A DNA stretch of 64,000 nucleotides from Caprella mutica (GCA_947561585.1 CANNZV010001445.1:1-64000), one strand, 5' to 3'. Shown: positions 1 through 12,904, counted from the stretch's first letter. Notes: generated by a model not told the origin, from the sequence alone. Program-made: numbers and translations.

Positions 1-235
1 GGTAGAGTATTAGTGAGGAGCACATTAGACAGTACAGATGTTAGTGTAAAATAGAGGGGGTGGTAGAGTATTAGTGAGGAGCACATTAGACAGTACAGAT
101 GTTAGTGTAAAATAGAGGGGGTGGTAGAGTAGTTAGTGAGGAGCACATTAGACAGTACAGATGTTAGAGAGTGTAAAATAGAGGGGGTGGTAGAGTAGTT
201 AGTGAGGAGTACATTAGACAGTACAGATGTTACAC
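1..235. repeat. Tandem repeat, ~60-66 bp unit, four copies
   Basis: Four head-to-tail copies begin near 1, 62, 122 and 188. Each contains GAGCACATTAGACAGTACAG and ends in a TAGAGGGGGTGG-type G-rich stretch. The third copy carries a few extra bases (TTAGAGAGTG), so unit length varies. The array probably continues left of the window. Confidence 0.9.
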
Positions 236-1128
236 CGATAAAAGGGTTCGACCGATTTGAGTGGTTATAGGTACAGATTGTATCGATACCGATAAAAGTA
301 CTAATTTATTCTCGATGGATCAAATCTGTCTTCAATCTTGCGTACCTTAACTTAATTCAGAATATCTTTATTAGTAGAATATCTAAATTTTGTTTACTTC
401 TATAGTCTACGATTGCTTGTACATTGACCTCCAAAAACTAGTCGTGTGTATTTCCTATCAGGGAATTTGACTTCAAGCCGGAAACTTTTTAGAGGGTTTG
501 AGGTCAGTGATCATCTTCACTCACTTTCATTGAGTCATTGTTGAGTAGCTCTGGTGTAATAAGGTAGGGGTTGAAATTTTAAATCGTTACTTCAATTACT
601 ATCCATGATACCTCAAGATATCATGGATACCAATTTAATCCGATTATAATATAATTATTGTATACTTTCTTCTTATTCGTCCGGTAACTTGCAACACACT
701 ACGCAAACTTGGATAGGATGTAATTTGAGGTAAAATTAAAATTTAGTTAGACTATTTTATTTAAATAAATAGTAAATTTTATTAATTTAAGTAGTAAATT
801 CCACTTAGTTGAATAGTAAATTTTACTATATTAAATAGTATATTTTCTCACAGGAATACTTTCTTTTAAAAATATATCAAATATTATATTATATGGTAAA
901 TATTTACTATTAAATTTTATTTTAGCTTAACTTAATTATTTAAAACATAGACAAATGTGATCTTCCGATATCTATTATGAGATAAATTTCACCTTCTACA
1001 TTTTACTCTACATTTTCTCCCCCATTAGGTTATCCCATCCCCTTTTCCTTCCCCCATTGTGTGACCATGAGAAGGCCGTTTCCCGTGATTCCCCCCACCC
1101 CTCTTCTGTAGTTCCCCTTTAGGGGGCG
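236..1128. other. AT-rich sequence upstream of the promoter
   Basis: No coding signal is visible. There is a short palindrome (ATCCATGATACC... facing ...ATCATGGATACC) at 601-632 and a run of diverged AATAGTAAATT units at about 745-905. A pyrimidine/C-rich stretch at 1010-1125 leads into the promoter. Confidence 0.6.
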
Positions 1129-1130
1129 TA

Positions 1131-1196
1131 TATATAAAAAGGCGCGTAACCTGAAAGTGGTTCAGTTCGTCGAGTGAGTTAGAGGTGTGAGGTTGT
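1131..1196 (+). promoter_or_regulatory. Arthropod core promoter: TATA + TCAGT initiator + downstream element
   Basis: TATAAAAA begins at 1133. A TCAGT initiator lies at 1162-1166, with its A at 1164. Taking 1164 as +1, the TATA box starts at -31. GGTTGT lies at 1191-1196, exactly +28 to +33, and fits the downstream promoter element consensus RGWYVT. All three elements sit at canonical spacing, which is unlikely by chance. Transcription would run rightward. No cap or RNA data support it here. Confidence 0.8.
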
Positions 1197-1227
1197 GGAC
1201 ACTGCGTAAGGAGCTAAAAAAACTCAG
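1164..1227 (+). other. Non-coding first exon (5' UTR) with strong splice donor
   Basis: This is the inferred transcript from the initiator A at 1164 to a consensus donor CAG|GTAAGC, with the intron starting at 1228. No ATG lies in the exon. It most plausibly joins the acceptor at 26560, directly before the ATG of the secreted-protein gene on the same strand, giving an intron of about 25.3 kb. No other rightward coding exon was recognised in between. The link is inference. A weaker donor (TGC|GTAAGG) lies at 1206. Confidence 0.6.
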
Positions 1228-1599
1228 GTAAGCCATTCAAATGCTTGCTGATAAAAAAAGAAAGAAATATAAATCCGGATCAAACCTTAAATAAAAAATT
1301 AACCAGTGCTTTTTAAAATCGTTTTATATTAACTGTTATAAAATTGGACCAGTGCCAAATTGGCTGGAAGCGGTCAAATTCTCCTTTTTTTTCTCTTTCG
1401 ATTTCTATTTTGTTGGTTGGATTTCTTTGTCTATTGATAGTGTGGTCAATTGATTGTTTTTGTGGGTACATTCTCCACTTTCTGCTGCTTTTACCCCAAA
1501 TAGCAGCAGCGGATGGATGCAAGTCACTAGCTACTTTGATTGATGACACAATTATTTAGGAGTGATGAAAGGCGACCAATTTGGTGATGAAAGTTCCTC

Positions 1600-2440
1600 A
1601 TTTTAGTGTTATGATTCAAGTTGCTAAAATTATGATTTTAGTGTAGTGTACTAAATTACGATTTTAGTAGAGTGTACTTGAATGATATGTTTGTGATGAA
1701 TGTTTCTAATTTTAGTTATATGTACTAAAATATGTTTTTACTGTTGTGTACTAAAATACGGTTTTATTGATATGTACTAATATATGATTTTAGTGATGTA
1801 CTAAAATACTTGTTTTTAGTGATGTGAACTTAAATACGAATTTAGTGTTGTGTAATAAATTAGGTTACTATTCATTCATACTAAACACTATTTTACGTAC
1901 TAAAAATACGATTTTAGATTTAGTACATACTAAAGTACTGATATTTTATATCTTGTTGAAATTAAAGTAGACCTACAATGTTTGCATTAAAATAAAGTAC
2001 GATTTTTCCATCAAAAATGAATATGATTTTTGTATTATAAATATAGTTCGAATTTTGTATAAAAATTAAATATGATTTTCGTATGAAAATTGAAGTACGA
2101 TTTTTGTATTAAAATTAGGCCTGAAGTACGACTTTTGTTTAAAAATTAAAAAATATTTTTGCATTCAAATTAAGTACGATTCTTCATTTTGTATCACACT
2201 GTTTTGCAATACAGTACGATATTTGTATCACAAATTTGTATGATTTTTTGCCATACAATATATCTAGTACGATTTTTGTATCATAATTTGTACGTTTTTT
2301 TACAATACAGTACGATTTTTACAATACAGTACATTTTTGTATCACACTTTGTACGATATTTTGACATACAATACAGTACGATTTTAGTATCACAATTTGT
2401 AGGGTTTTTGCTACACAATACAGTACGATTTTTATGTTGT
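1600..2440. repeat. Diverged tandem repeat built on TACGATTTT
   Basis: From about 1620 to 1935 the unit is roughly GTACTAAAATACGATTTTAG. From about 1980 to 2440 it drifts to AAAGTACGATTTTTGTAT and CAATACAGTACGATTTTT. The shared TACGATTTT core suggests one decaying array. Open frames here are repeat artefacts. Confidence 0.75.
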
Positions 2441-2579
2441 ACAGCCAACAGACGGATTTTTTTAAAATATGTCTTGCCATGTAAACATGACAGTGAAAAC
2501 GAATTTTATCATTCTAACACGGACATTAAACCCTACCAGTGAATTGCGATGGACAAGAGTGAATATTACCTGTGAATGT

Positions 2580-2722
2580 ATAGGTTAAGTTCTAAGTTAT
2601 CGTCCGATTCCACCTTATCGATCATACAAGATTTTTTTTTTAAATAATTTTTATTATTATATGCATTTATTCATGTTTGATCGAAAATGTGTAACTGTTC
2701 GACAACTCGGAAGTTACCTAGC
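2580..2722. mobile_element. Palindromic TA-type MITE, copy 1
   Basis: The left arm TAGGTTAAGTTCTAAGTTAT faces the right arm CAACTCGGAAGTTACCTA, with GATCGAAAATGTG inside. The internal GGTATCCATGATACC core is missing, so this is a short derivative. Confidence 0.8.
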
Positions 2723-3109
2723 TATTTATACTTTCAAAGCGGTGAAACCTACGTACATGTTCTAATAACTGTAATAAGGGTGATCGGACTTACGCAAGCA
2801 AGTTCTTGCGAAATTGAACATTGATATACGTACGCTATATTCAGACATGACGGAAAAGAACAGACAGCCATAGGAACAGTTCGATGAAACTTATAATTTA
2901 TAGAGCTGAATAAATGGTTGTTATAGACGGCATGAATTGTATTTTTAGACGACGTCGAATTCTACATTGCTTCGGCGGTATTAAAAAAAAACCGTCAGAA
3001 TTACGTCACTGAAATATTTCGTAGTTGCAGATACGTTTAAATTATAATCGTCTAATTTTCTTCATTTAAAATACCGAACAAAAAAGTTGATTTTATTATA
3101 GTTTGCATG

Positions 3110-3280
3110 TATAGGCTAAGTTCCTAGTTATCAGACGGTTCTACATTTTCGATCATACATGTGTAAGAAAATAGTATATAATAATTAAATAATAATTAAA
3201 AGTTAAGTTACAATTATTATTTACTTTTTCTTATATGATCGAAAATGTGGAACTGTTCAATAACTCGGAACTTACCCTAT
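3110..3280. mobile_element. Palindromic TA-type MITE, copy 2
   Basis: The arms are TAGGCTAAGTTCCTAGTTAT on the left and ATAACTCGGAACTTACCCTA on the right, with the inner motif ACATTTTCGATCATA and its complement. The ends are flanked by TA on both sides, as expected for a TA target duplication. Confidence 0.88.
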
Positions 3281-4755
3281 TTCTCGTATTTTATATGATA
3301 TTTCAAAAATATATTCTACAAGTTTTTTTTAAGTAACATTAAAAATAAAGATTGTTAAAAACTATTTATTTCTGTTTCTTTTTTATTTTATTTTTTTTAT
3401 TTACGTAAGTACATATATAAATAGCTGTAACTGTCTAAAATATATGTGCTACACAGTGAAAACTTGTGAATTATTACCTACGTAACTCGACAGAAAGTGT
3501 ATCTTTTTACTGGTAATAATAATGCGTTATGGCGCTTTTTTATGCTCGCCTAAATAAGAGTTCGTACTCGTTAGTTTCTATTCGTGCTCGTTATAGTTTC
3601 TATTCGTACATACCTTTTAGTTTAATTATTTTATGTACAGTTGAATAAAAGTGTATCCGGAGTGATTTTTAGATAGTTTACTAATTTCACATTAACAAAT
3701 ATAAACTTCATTCATTGTTATACTTGTAGATATTCTAAAATCGGTTAGGGGACACTATGTCAAATTTGTAACATTTAAAAAAAAATCGGAAATTAGAAAA
3801 CTGTGATTTGAGAAATTAGTATCATGTGAAGACTCTTTTCTTTGATAGTTCATAATATCGTCCATTTAAATTTTTTATATCACGTTGTATTTAAAAAGAT
3901 TTCTGTATTTTAAGTTTTCACAACTTTCTAACTTTTTGGATGTAAATAAATAAAAATAATCATTATTTTACAAGATATTAGTTTTTAGTAGAAATTTATT
4001 ATTTATTCAATACATTACTTATTTACATATTCTATAGTTAAACCATTTTAGATTTTCATATGTAGTAACTGTATATTTTCCAGCCTATATACGTATTCTT
4101 AATAATCAGTTATTTTATAATGATGATGTCTGTTCATGGACATTTTAAAATATTATTAATATTTACATTCCATTATAAATATTACTTCAATTATAAGGTA
4201 AATCATTAGTTTAGTGTAATTGATCTCGCATATATTGATTATTTTCAAATTGTACTTATTTTCCAATTCATCATGTTTAAATTTTGATAAACTAATCATT
4301 CCTATGAAAGCTGTTTAAAATTATTAGCAATTTGAGTGAAAATTGGGGATGATTTTTAGTTCAAAATGATTTTATTATAAAAAATAAAATTTCCTCTACA
4401 TTTTAATTTCACTTAATTATTCATCTCAAAATTTGTAAGCTGACTACAAACTGTTTTTTCTTAATTTTTAATTTTACTTCAAATTATTTATCATAAAATA
4501 ATAAGTTGACCTCATCCAATTTTTATTTAATTTACAAAAGTGTTGACCAACACCTTCAAAAAACATGCCGAATAGATGTAATTTGCTTTTAACTTGTGTA
4601 CATGTTGGCAAAGGTCACAGCCTGTCAGTTAGTGTGTCACTTTCATCTGACAGACCAGATGCCCACAATGCAGAGGTCTAAGTTCAAACTTAATAATGGA
4701 GAAAGTACAGAAATAAGAGCAACATGTCTTAACAGATCGCAGACGAACATGTATA
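3281..4755. other. AT-rich intron sequence
   Basis: No gene seen. One feature stands out: 3700-3810 is a copy of a ~110-bp dispersed repeat containing AAATTAGAAAACTGTGATT, also present at 11860-11965 and 14835-14947. Confidence 0.6.
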
Positions 4756-4806
4756 AGGGTAAGTTGCGAATTGTTATCGGCTGGTTTCACATTTTCGATC
4801 GTAAAA
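4756..4806. mobile_element. MITE left arm, solitary
   Basis: AGGGTAAGTTGCGAATTG, then TTTCACATTTTCGATCGTA, matches the family arm. No matching right arm follows before the satellite at 4850. Confidence 0.7.
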
Positions 4807-4849
4807 GTAGGAAATAATTATCTGATTTATATTTTTTGATACCTGCGTA

Positions 4850-5385
4850 TTTTGAATACGATAGTTACCGTTAAAATTATTCAAAATAATATTTCGTATC
4901 ATCAATACGACAGTTACCACTTAAAATATTCAAAATAAGATTTAGTATCCTAAATACGACAGTTACCGTTCAAATTATTCAGGATACGATAATTATCGTT
5001 AAAAATATTCAAAATAATATTTCGTATCCCAAATACGATAGTTACCGTTCAAATTATTTAAGATAATATTTTGTATCTTGAATAAAAAACAAGTTACCAT
5101 TAATATTTATTCAAAATAATATTTCGTAATATAAATACGATAGTTACCGTTAAAATTATTTAAGATAATAATTCGTATCTTGAATAAAAACAAGTTACCA
5201 TTAATATTTATTCATAATAATATTTCGTAATATAAATACGATAGTTACCGTTAAAATTATTTAAGATAATATTTTGTATCTTGAATAAAACAGTTACCAT
5301 TAAAATTTATTCAAAATAATATTTCGTAATATAAATACGATAGTTACCGTTCAAATTAAGATAATATTTGGTATCCTAGATACGA
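4850..5385. repeat. ~50-bp satellite, orientation A (ATACGATAGTTACCGTT)
   Basis: About ten diverged units each contain AATACGATAGTTACCGTT followed by AATTATTCAAAATAATATTTCGTAT. The same satellite, inverted, forms the array at 8285-8800. Units contain small dyads around CGTATC/GATACG. Confidence 0.85.
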
Positions 5386-5965
5386 CCAATCATTTAGAGA
5401 TACACAGTCCAAAATCTGAAAGTGAAACTAGAGCAGGCTTGTCCACTCGTCAAAAGAAGTATGCGATGAATTTTTTTCTAGTGTTGTTTAGAGTGGTGAA
5501 ATTAATAATAAATATCGACAATCTCTTCATATCCTGGACATGATAATTTGACAAAAAGTGTATCTTTTATTCGTGTGTGGGTGGAGAGAGGTATGCTTGA
5601 TTGCATAAAAAAGGTATAGGTGTGATTGCTTTATCCAGTATACCAGAAAATAACTTATACAAAATGTTACTCAGTATTATGTACTAATCATCGATGATAT
5701 GCAGAATTTAATCATAGATACAATATCATGGACAATATAGAAATGAAAATTAACACAGAACTTGCGAAAATTATAGTAGGTAATAAAAACAATAATCTTT
5801 GATAGTCCATGGATAATTTCCCATCTGTTTCTTGTTTAAGGAATGACTGGAATTAGTTTATTTTTATTTATTTATCAAGATATGAAATATTCAATATCGA
5901 GTATTCAATAAATCAAAATGAAAAAATTGCGATTGTTTGAACATTTCTAATAAATAAAGAACAAT
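5386..5965. other. AT-rich intron sequence, no feature seen
   Basis: Neither a coding frame with conserved character nor a repeat family shared with the rest of the window was recognised. Confidence 0.5.
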
Positions 5966-6592
5966 TCTACTATTTTATTTCACTATACTACAATAACAAC
6001 TGAAATAGACTACTATAGCTACAATAGTTTGAGATATAGAGACTAAAGTCTTGTTTTTTCACTATACTACAATAACAACTAAAGCAGTCTACAGTAGCTA
6101 CAATGGTTTGGGTTATAGAGACTAAAGTCTTGTTCTTACAATATATTACAATAACCACTAAAGCAGTCTACAATAATGACTAAAGCAGTCTACAATAATG
6201 ACTAAAGCAGTCTACAATAATGACTAAAGCAGTCTACAATAACTACTAAAGCAGTCTGCAATAACAACTAAAGCAGTCTACAATAATGACTAAAGCAGTC
6301 TACAATAATGACTAAAGCAGTCTACAATAACTACTAAAGCAGTCTACAATAACAACTAAAGCAGTCTACAATAACAACTAAAGCAGTCTACAATAACAAC
6401 TAAAGCAGTCTACAATAACAACTAAAGCAGTCTACAATAACAACTAAAGCAGTCTACAATAACTACTAAAGCAGTCTACAATAACTACTAAAGCAGTCTA
6501 CAATAACTACTAAAGCAGTCTACAATAACTACTAAAACAGTCTACAATAGCTACAATGGTTTGGGTTATAGAGACTAAAGTCTTGTTCTTTC
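5966..6592. repeat. 22-bp minisatellite within a longer repeat
   Basis: A 22-bp unit (CTACAATAACTACTAAAGCA + GT, with AAC/TGAC variants) repeats about 18 times at 6150-6545. It is flanked by two longer units that both contain GGTTATAGAGACTAAAGTCT, near 6110 and 6565, so the short unit expanded inside a larger duplicated module. Confidence 0.9.
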
Positions 6593-8284
6593 GAAGTATC
6601 TATATCGGGTTGCGAGCCTGTAAGACGGATCTAGTTTTTGCTTTGGTGACCTATTAAATTCACATCCAACTCTCACTAGCCCAGTATACCAACTTGTACT
6701 GAGATATGCTCAGAAATGCTGTGCTTGTTATGCTGTGTACTTGTACTGAGATATGCTGAGAAAAGGACTTTTTATAACACATAAAAAATTATTTAACTCT
6801 CTGACTACTTGTTAACTTCTTTTGACCTAAAAATAAAATAACTTCAATTATACCATTGGTGTCATTTTGACGTCAGCTTCAAGAAGTAGGTATGGAACTG
6901 TATCACCACTATTGGCAATGTTGTAACAATATTGTGGCAATGCAAGAAACATTCCTAACTGGTAGCTACCGTGTTATAACAACCACCTAACAAATTAGTT
7001 CAAGCTATTCATTTTCCAAGCACAGATAACCTCTAAACTTTAATTCTCTTTATCTGACATAGGTGCTGCAACAACGATAACAAACTCAATAATCATAAAA
7101 CAAAGTGTGTTTCATTTAACGCTCTATCTAGCCTATCCTCTAAACATGCTTTGTATCAGCCACTCTTAACCGTATCACGAATACGGCTCAGTATCATGGA
7201 TACGCCGAGCACTCTATTGCTACCTGGAGCAGTAGTAGGTCCTATACTTTTTAACATGTACGTACGGTATAATAAATTAGGCATTAGGAAAGAGCCGGAA
7301 ATAGTGCTATCGGGTCTAACTCACGACTAGAACGTGAGTGTCATGTCAGTATCTGGATAGGGAGATAGGAGTTACAGGGCAGTAAAGTTAATCGACCATG
7401 CTTGCATTCAAGGAAAAAATAATTCAATTATTTTTTCATCAATTTTGACTAATGAGGTCAAATTTTATCGCATAAATCATCGACTATAAATGTATCCCTG
7501 CTTTCTAAATCTTGGTTTCCAATTGAAAAATATTAATTCATATCAGTTTACAAAATTTAATTTATAAAATTCTATAAGTGAAATATAAGCTATTTACTTT
7601 CATTGAAATTATTACCGGCCACCCGTAATTCTTACGGAACTTTTTACTGCTTAACTACTGTATCATGGATACACAGGTGACCGTATTCTAGATACAGTTC
7701 ATCATTGTAACTTTAGTTTCTCCGATTCAATATTGATGGTAGCTTTCGTTCCCACATGAATAAGTGGCTCGGAATAGTTTCACTGAACACATCAAATCGG
7801 CGGCGTGACTTGGCAATTTCTTTTATAGGTTCTCTGCATTCTGACATCTGTCCGTCACACTACGATGCACCTCTGTTAAACCTTTGTGCAGCTGTGTGTG
7901 TTTCTTTAGGCTAAAGAAAACAAATCTGATGTTTATTCACTGGGTTAAATTGCCTGGATGATGAAGGATATTTGTTGTTCCTTTTCAATCGTTTAGTTGG
8001 TTAGTTTATTCTGTTTATATATCAAATATATTTAATCCTACTATTAATTGAGTCTAAATGTTTTTATTTGTAAAGCTGCCAATTCTTATCTTCTATGGAA
8101 AGGAATAAAGTAATTTCCTAGATTCAGATTTCCCCATAATCCTTTTTTCTACAATCCCGTTTTTTGCAAGCAATTTTTGCAGCATATGTCGCGCCTCGTG
8201 CATATGTCGCTGTAATAACACTTTAATTTCCACCTTATTAAACCTTTTTCGCGTCAACATATGCTGCCCTTTTACTTTTCTATG
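6593..8284. other. Intron sequence without recognised gene
   Basis: Isolated copies of the GTATCATGGATAC motif occur near 7190 and 7660, resembling the palindromic MITE core. A NAATGTTGTAACAATATTG unit near 6918 matches the array at 9.8 kb. Nothing else was recognised. Confidence 0.5.
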
Positions 8285-8800
8285 ACTATTTCAACGGTAA
8301 CTATCGTATTTAAATAATAAATATTATCTTTAGTAATTTTAACGGTAACTATCGTATTTGAGATAATAAATATTATTTTTAGTAATTTCAATGGTAATTA
8401 TCGTATTTAAGATACGAATTATTAACCTTAATAATTTTAACGGTAGCTATCGTATTTAGGATACGAATTAATATCTTTAGTAATTTAAACGGTAACTATC
8501 GTATTTAAGATACGAATCATTAACTTTATTAATTTTAACGGTAACTATCGTATTCAGGATACGAAATATTAACTTTAGTAATTTGAACGGTAACTATCGT
8601 ATTTAGGATACGAATCATTAACTTTATTAATTTTAACGGTAACTATCGTATTCAGGATACGAAATATTAACTTTAGTAATTTGAACGGTAACTATCGTAT
8701 TTAGGATACGAAATTTTATCTTGAATAATTTGAACGGTAACTATCGTATTTAAGATACAAACTATTATTTTAAAGGTAACAATCGTATTTAGGATACGAA
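8285..8800. repeat. ~48-bp satellite, orientation B (AACGGTAACTATCGTATT)
   Basis: About ten units contain AACGGTAACTATCGTATTTA, then GATACGAA, then TTAACTTTAGTAATTT. This is the reverse complement of the 4850-5385 array, placing two arrays in inverted orientation about 2.9 kb apart. Confidence 0.87.
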
Positions 8801-9253
8801 ATATTATCTTGTACATATTTTGATTTAAATATTATACAAAATATGAGTAACTATGTATTTTTGTAATTGAGTCTTTCATAATTTATTGTATTCTATAGAA
8901 TGATATATTTATTAAATTGTCACCATTCATATGCCTGAACGATTGTTAACGGTATTATTATTTAGAACAATAGGTGCTGCACCTAATACTATTATACATA
9001 TTTCTATTTCTTAATAACTAACCGTACCTCTCTATGTATACTTTGCTTTCACCTCCTCTCATGCTTTTTCTTATATTGAAAACATGAACTATCACTTACT
9101 TAGTTATGTCATATTAATCACTGCTAATTAAACTATATCTGTGGATTTTAATTAACCACTGTGTATCTTTTTCAATAGCTGAAAAACTAATTGCACATCG
9201 TGTTTAATTCATCCAACCGTAATGTAATATACCAATCTGGTTTTTAATGTGTA
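8801..9253. other. AT-rich intron sequence, nothing recognised
   Basis: It holds no persuasive frame, satellite unit or MITE arm. Confidence 0.5.
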
Positions 9254-9475
9254 TTGGGTAAGTTCCTAGTTATCGGATTGATCCTTATTTTCGAACATAA
9301 TGAAAAGAATATATATAATTATAATTTAATTCGTTATTTTAATTGGTATCCATATTACCTACATGTATCATTGATACCAATTAAAAGAACGTCCTATATT
9401 GTAATTACCATACATACATATTTCACATGATCGAAAATGTGTATTGTTTTTATAACTCGAAACTTCACCTATTGT
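9254..9475. mobile_element. Palindromic TA-type MITE, copy with full core
   Basis: It starts TTGGGTAAGTTCCTAGTTAT and ends TAACTCGAAACTTCACCTA. The central part is ATTGGTATCC...GATACCAATT, the conserved inner palindrome of the family. Confidence 0.85.
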
Positions 9476-9744
9476 CATTTAACCAATATATTCCATTTTA
9501 AATTTATCTCATCTTTTTCTGGTGATTTTTTTTTTTTGTTGAAGGTGTAGGTAGTACTGGTGCTCTATTCTACCAGACACCAACCACGAGTAAAAAACTA
9601 GACTAGTACCTAGTAGTGCGACCCTAGGCATCGTTAAGACCAACACATTCACCTCGTTGCTCTCAACCCAAATAATCAAGGTTTGATGAACTATTGTAGA
9701 GCACACACACAATGGTCATAGTACTGTGCTGGTAGTGTCTCGGG

Positions 9745-10115
9745 ACAATGTTGGTCAAAATTGTATAACAATATTGAGGCAATGTTGAAACAATCAATAT
9801 TGGGATGATTTTGAGGAAAGTTTTGCAACAATGTTGGTCAAAATTGAGTATCAATATTGGAGCAATGTTGTAACAATATTGGGACAATGTTGTAACAATA
9901 TTGGGACAATGTTGTAACAATATTGGGACAACGTTGTAACAATATTGGGACAATGTTGTATCAATAGTGGGGCAATGTTGTAACAATATTGGAGCAATGT
10001 TGTAACAATATTGGAGCAATGTTGTAACGATATTGGGGCAATGTTGATACAATATTGGTCGAAATTGAATATCAATATTGGGGCAATGTTGAGGCAATAT
10101 TGTACCAATATTGCG
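9745..10115. repeat. 22-bp minisatellite TGTTGTAACAATATTGGGACAA
   Basis: About 13-15 units of GTTGTAACAATATTGGGACA vary at the GGGAC/GGAGC positions. Related units occur singly near 6918 and in the short array at 17085-17265. The minus-strand frames with CYNIAPILLQH-like repeats are by-products. Confidence 0.9.
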
Positions 10116-10247
10116 GTCATTTTCTTCTCAATCTAATTTTTTTGACGCATATTTCTCAAGTTTAATTTTTGCACATGTTGCAGTAAAGTTTTTTTAATTT
10201 TGATACCTAAAGTAGCCTCTACAGATATATTTATTATTTAAGCAATA

Positions 10248-10352
10248 TCTTACAGGTATCATGGTAATGAAAGTTAAATAATTATTATATATAATTTCTT
10301 ATCATGACCAAAAATGTGGAACCGTTCGATAACTCGGAACTTACCCTATTTC
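10248..10352. mobile_element. MITE right half
   Basis: ACAGGTATCATGG leads to GACCAAAAATGTGG and GATAACTCGGAACTTACCCT. The left half is absent. Confidence 0.75.
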
Positions 10353-10816
10353 CTTAAAAACTCTCCCTTAAATTTCCTCTCCAAAACTGTTCCTTTAAAA
10401 TATGATACCACAAACCTTGAAGTATCTAACCATATTTGCATCAAAAAGTGTGTTAATGGCGCATTGTAATATTCACATATATTTCCCGTAGTCTAATTAC
10501 TTAAAATATTGGTAATAAAATAAATTATCAATGCCAAATATAGTATGCGGAATAAGACCACTTCTTCACTTCCCCGCATCATTAATTTGTACAAAATGTA
10601 TAGTAATTATTTTTCACTTAGACCTCTCCTCACTTTCATTTTCGTTCTGCTGGGTTCCAGTTTAAACTTTAAATACACTTTCCTTTTTAATTTGCATATT
10701 AATAATAATATGGTACAGTCGTTACTACTAAGTACAGCTGGTCAGAGAATGCAATTGCCTGTACTAAGTGGGCTTTATTTTAATTGTAGCATGAAATTGA
10801 GAAATGTAATTGTATT

Positions 10817-10967
10817 AAAATTGGTATCATGGATACTAAAAATTGGTATCGTGGATACTAATTGAAATAACCAATTAAATTCTATATACCAGTTACCATT
10901 TAATTATAATACAGTTTTTTTATACAATCGAAAATGTGGAACCGTCCGATAACTAAGCTGTTACCCT
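10817..10967. mobile_element. MITE right half with doubled core
   Basis: Two core units (TTGGTATCATGGATACTAA and TTGGTATCGTGGATACTAA) precede ATCGAAAATGTGGAACCG and GTTACCCTA. The left arm is not visible. Confidence 0.75.
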
Positions 10968-11280
10968 ATGTGTTGACAGTGATGGAAAGGGGGTCACCCC
11001 CCCCCCTTCATGAGAAAGCGTGCATAACTTTCATGCTGACAGCCTAACGTATGATCTTTTGAACGTTTGACCACTTGACAAATAGCTCTAGAAAGAAGTA
11101 ATGAGGTGGTGGATATTGTTGTGGTGGACTGGCCCTTTCCACTGCTTTTGCAACTTTTCATTCACTCTATTCACGTATACTTTCCTTATGCGGTAGGTTT
11201 AAACCGTTATTTAAACCGGCCATAGAATATTTAAAGGGTCCCCTGTTTATTTTTCTATGGCCCCACTATAATGCAATTTT
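10968..11280. other. Intron sequence with a C-run
   Basis: A nine-C run lies near 10990. No gene or family repeat was recognised. Confidence 0.5.
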
Positions 11281-11515
11281 AATTTAATTTTTTTTTCATA
11301 TTTTTCAAATTTTAATTTCATTTCAACAATCTTTTTTTACATATTAATTTCATTTTAACAATTCATTTCCAATTTTAATTTCATTTTAACAATTCATTTC
11401 CAATTTTAATTTCATTTTAACAATTCATTTCCAATTTTAATTTCATTTCCAATTTTAATTTCATTTTAACAATCTTTATAAATTTCAATTTCATCTTTAC
11501 AATCTTTTTTTAAAT
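11281..11515. repeat. ~30-bp AT-rich tandem repeat
   Basis: Units of roughly TTTTAATTTCATTTTAACAA followed by TTCATTTCCAA repeat about seven times with length variation. Confidence 0.85.
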
Positions 11516-12286
11516 TTTAATATCGAAGCTTCAGAAATAATTGTATAAGAAAAAAAATCCATTTACTGAAATTGACAGAAAAGTTAAATTTTAGCAAAGA
11601 GTTGAAAGTCTATTTTGTTGTTTTCTTTTCTATTTGTTTTCATGAGACAATGGGCTATCAAAGTGTCAGGTAAAGGAAGCAAACACCTGTAATTAGTGAG
11701 CCCCATTACCCCATTACAGTCTCAAAGAATGGGCCATTACATGCCCGTAGAATTCAGACTGTCACCTTATTTCCCCTCGCAAAATGGGGTAAGTGCGGGA
11801 AAGTTATAAGTGAGTGGGGAAAGAAAGTGAAATCATTTTTCACCCTTTTTCACATTTAATAATCTTTATTAATTGTAATGTTTGTAGATATTTTAAAGCT
11901 GGGTACACGATGATAAAATTTGTAAGATTAGAGAATGATAGAAAATTAGAAAACTGTGATTATGCAGTGACTCTTTTCTCAGTATTTTTTATTAGGTTTC
12001 ACGTTTTGGTACAAATATGTACCACGCTAGTTACGATATAAATATGTTAAAAAGGACTTAAAACATAAATATAACATAATGAAAGTCGACATTGATTGTT
12101 TCTTATCAAGATAATAAATCTTACAAATATTATAGGTGTGATTTAAGTAACTATGTAAATAGCTATTAAATGTGTCTAATATATTTAGAAATGTGTCTAT
12201 CACGAATTGACGATTTGGACGATAATAACGATAACAGGAGAGCGAACGATATCGACTTTCTCGATAGAACTAATATAGGAACTAGG
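11516..12286. other. Intron sequence with one dispersed repeat
   Basis: 11860-11965 is a copy of the ~110-bp dispersed repeat (AATTAGAAAACTGTGATTA). The rest is unremarkable AT-rich DNA. Confidence 0.55.
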
Positions 12287-12577
12287 CTAAGTTCCTAGTT
12301 ATGAAAAGTTCCACATCTTCGATCAGATAGGAAGAAGTACAATAATAGTCATTTAACTTTTGTTTTAATCGGTCTCCATGGTGGTTATAGGTCCTTTCAT
12401 CGAAAACACTTTCGCTGAACATATGACAATATTTTAGCCAAACAAAAGTATACTTATTTCTATAGTAAAAAACAAATAGTAAAGTATACATATATCATCA
12501 TTATAGATACTTCTTCATATATGATAGAAAATATGATTTTGATAAACATATGAATATGTTTATCATAAGTTAGCCTG
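12287..12577. mobile_element. Degenerate palindromic MITE
   Basis: The left arm AGGCTAAGTTCCTAGTTATG with CACATCTTCGATCAGATAGG is clear. A decayed right arm ATATGATAGAAAATATG ... AAGTTAGCCT closes it. Confidence 0.6.
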
Positions 12578-12904
12578 AAAGTTTTAAATCACTGTAATCA
12601 AGTTTTAAATTACTGCTATTGTTTAACATATTTAAATAAAATAATTACCTATTATTCTTAACAGAAATTTAAGATATCATATATCTAAATGTTTAGATTC
12701 CATATCTAAGTGTATGGACATTAAATAGATATTAGATATCTAATTATCTAGATATTATTCATGTGCATTAATATCTCTAGATAATTATCATTATGTTTAC
12801 ATCGTTATGAAAGACACTCTTTGTATATTCATTGGTAATTACCTGTAATTATTCCCTTCCGTTAGATTTAATTACTCAATAAAGAGATATGTTATCTATT
12901 ATCA

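Noticed and set aside
2189..2542. 117-codon Tyr/Phe/His-rich plus-strand frame
   Set aside because: It is built from the TACGATTTT repeat; no protein character beyond repeat-derived residues.
9663..10120. Minus-strand frames of 144 and 89 codons rich in CYNIAPILLQH repeats
   Set aside because: They are translations of the 22-bp minisatellite; the period is not a multiple of three and several frames are open alike.
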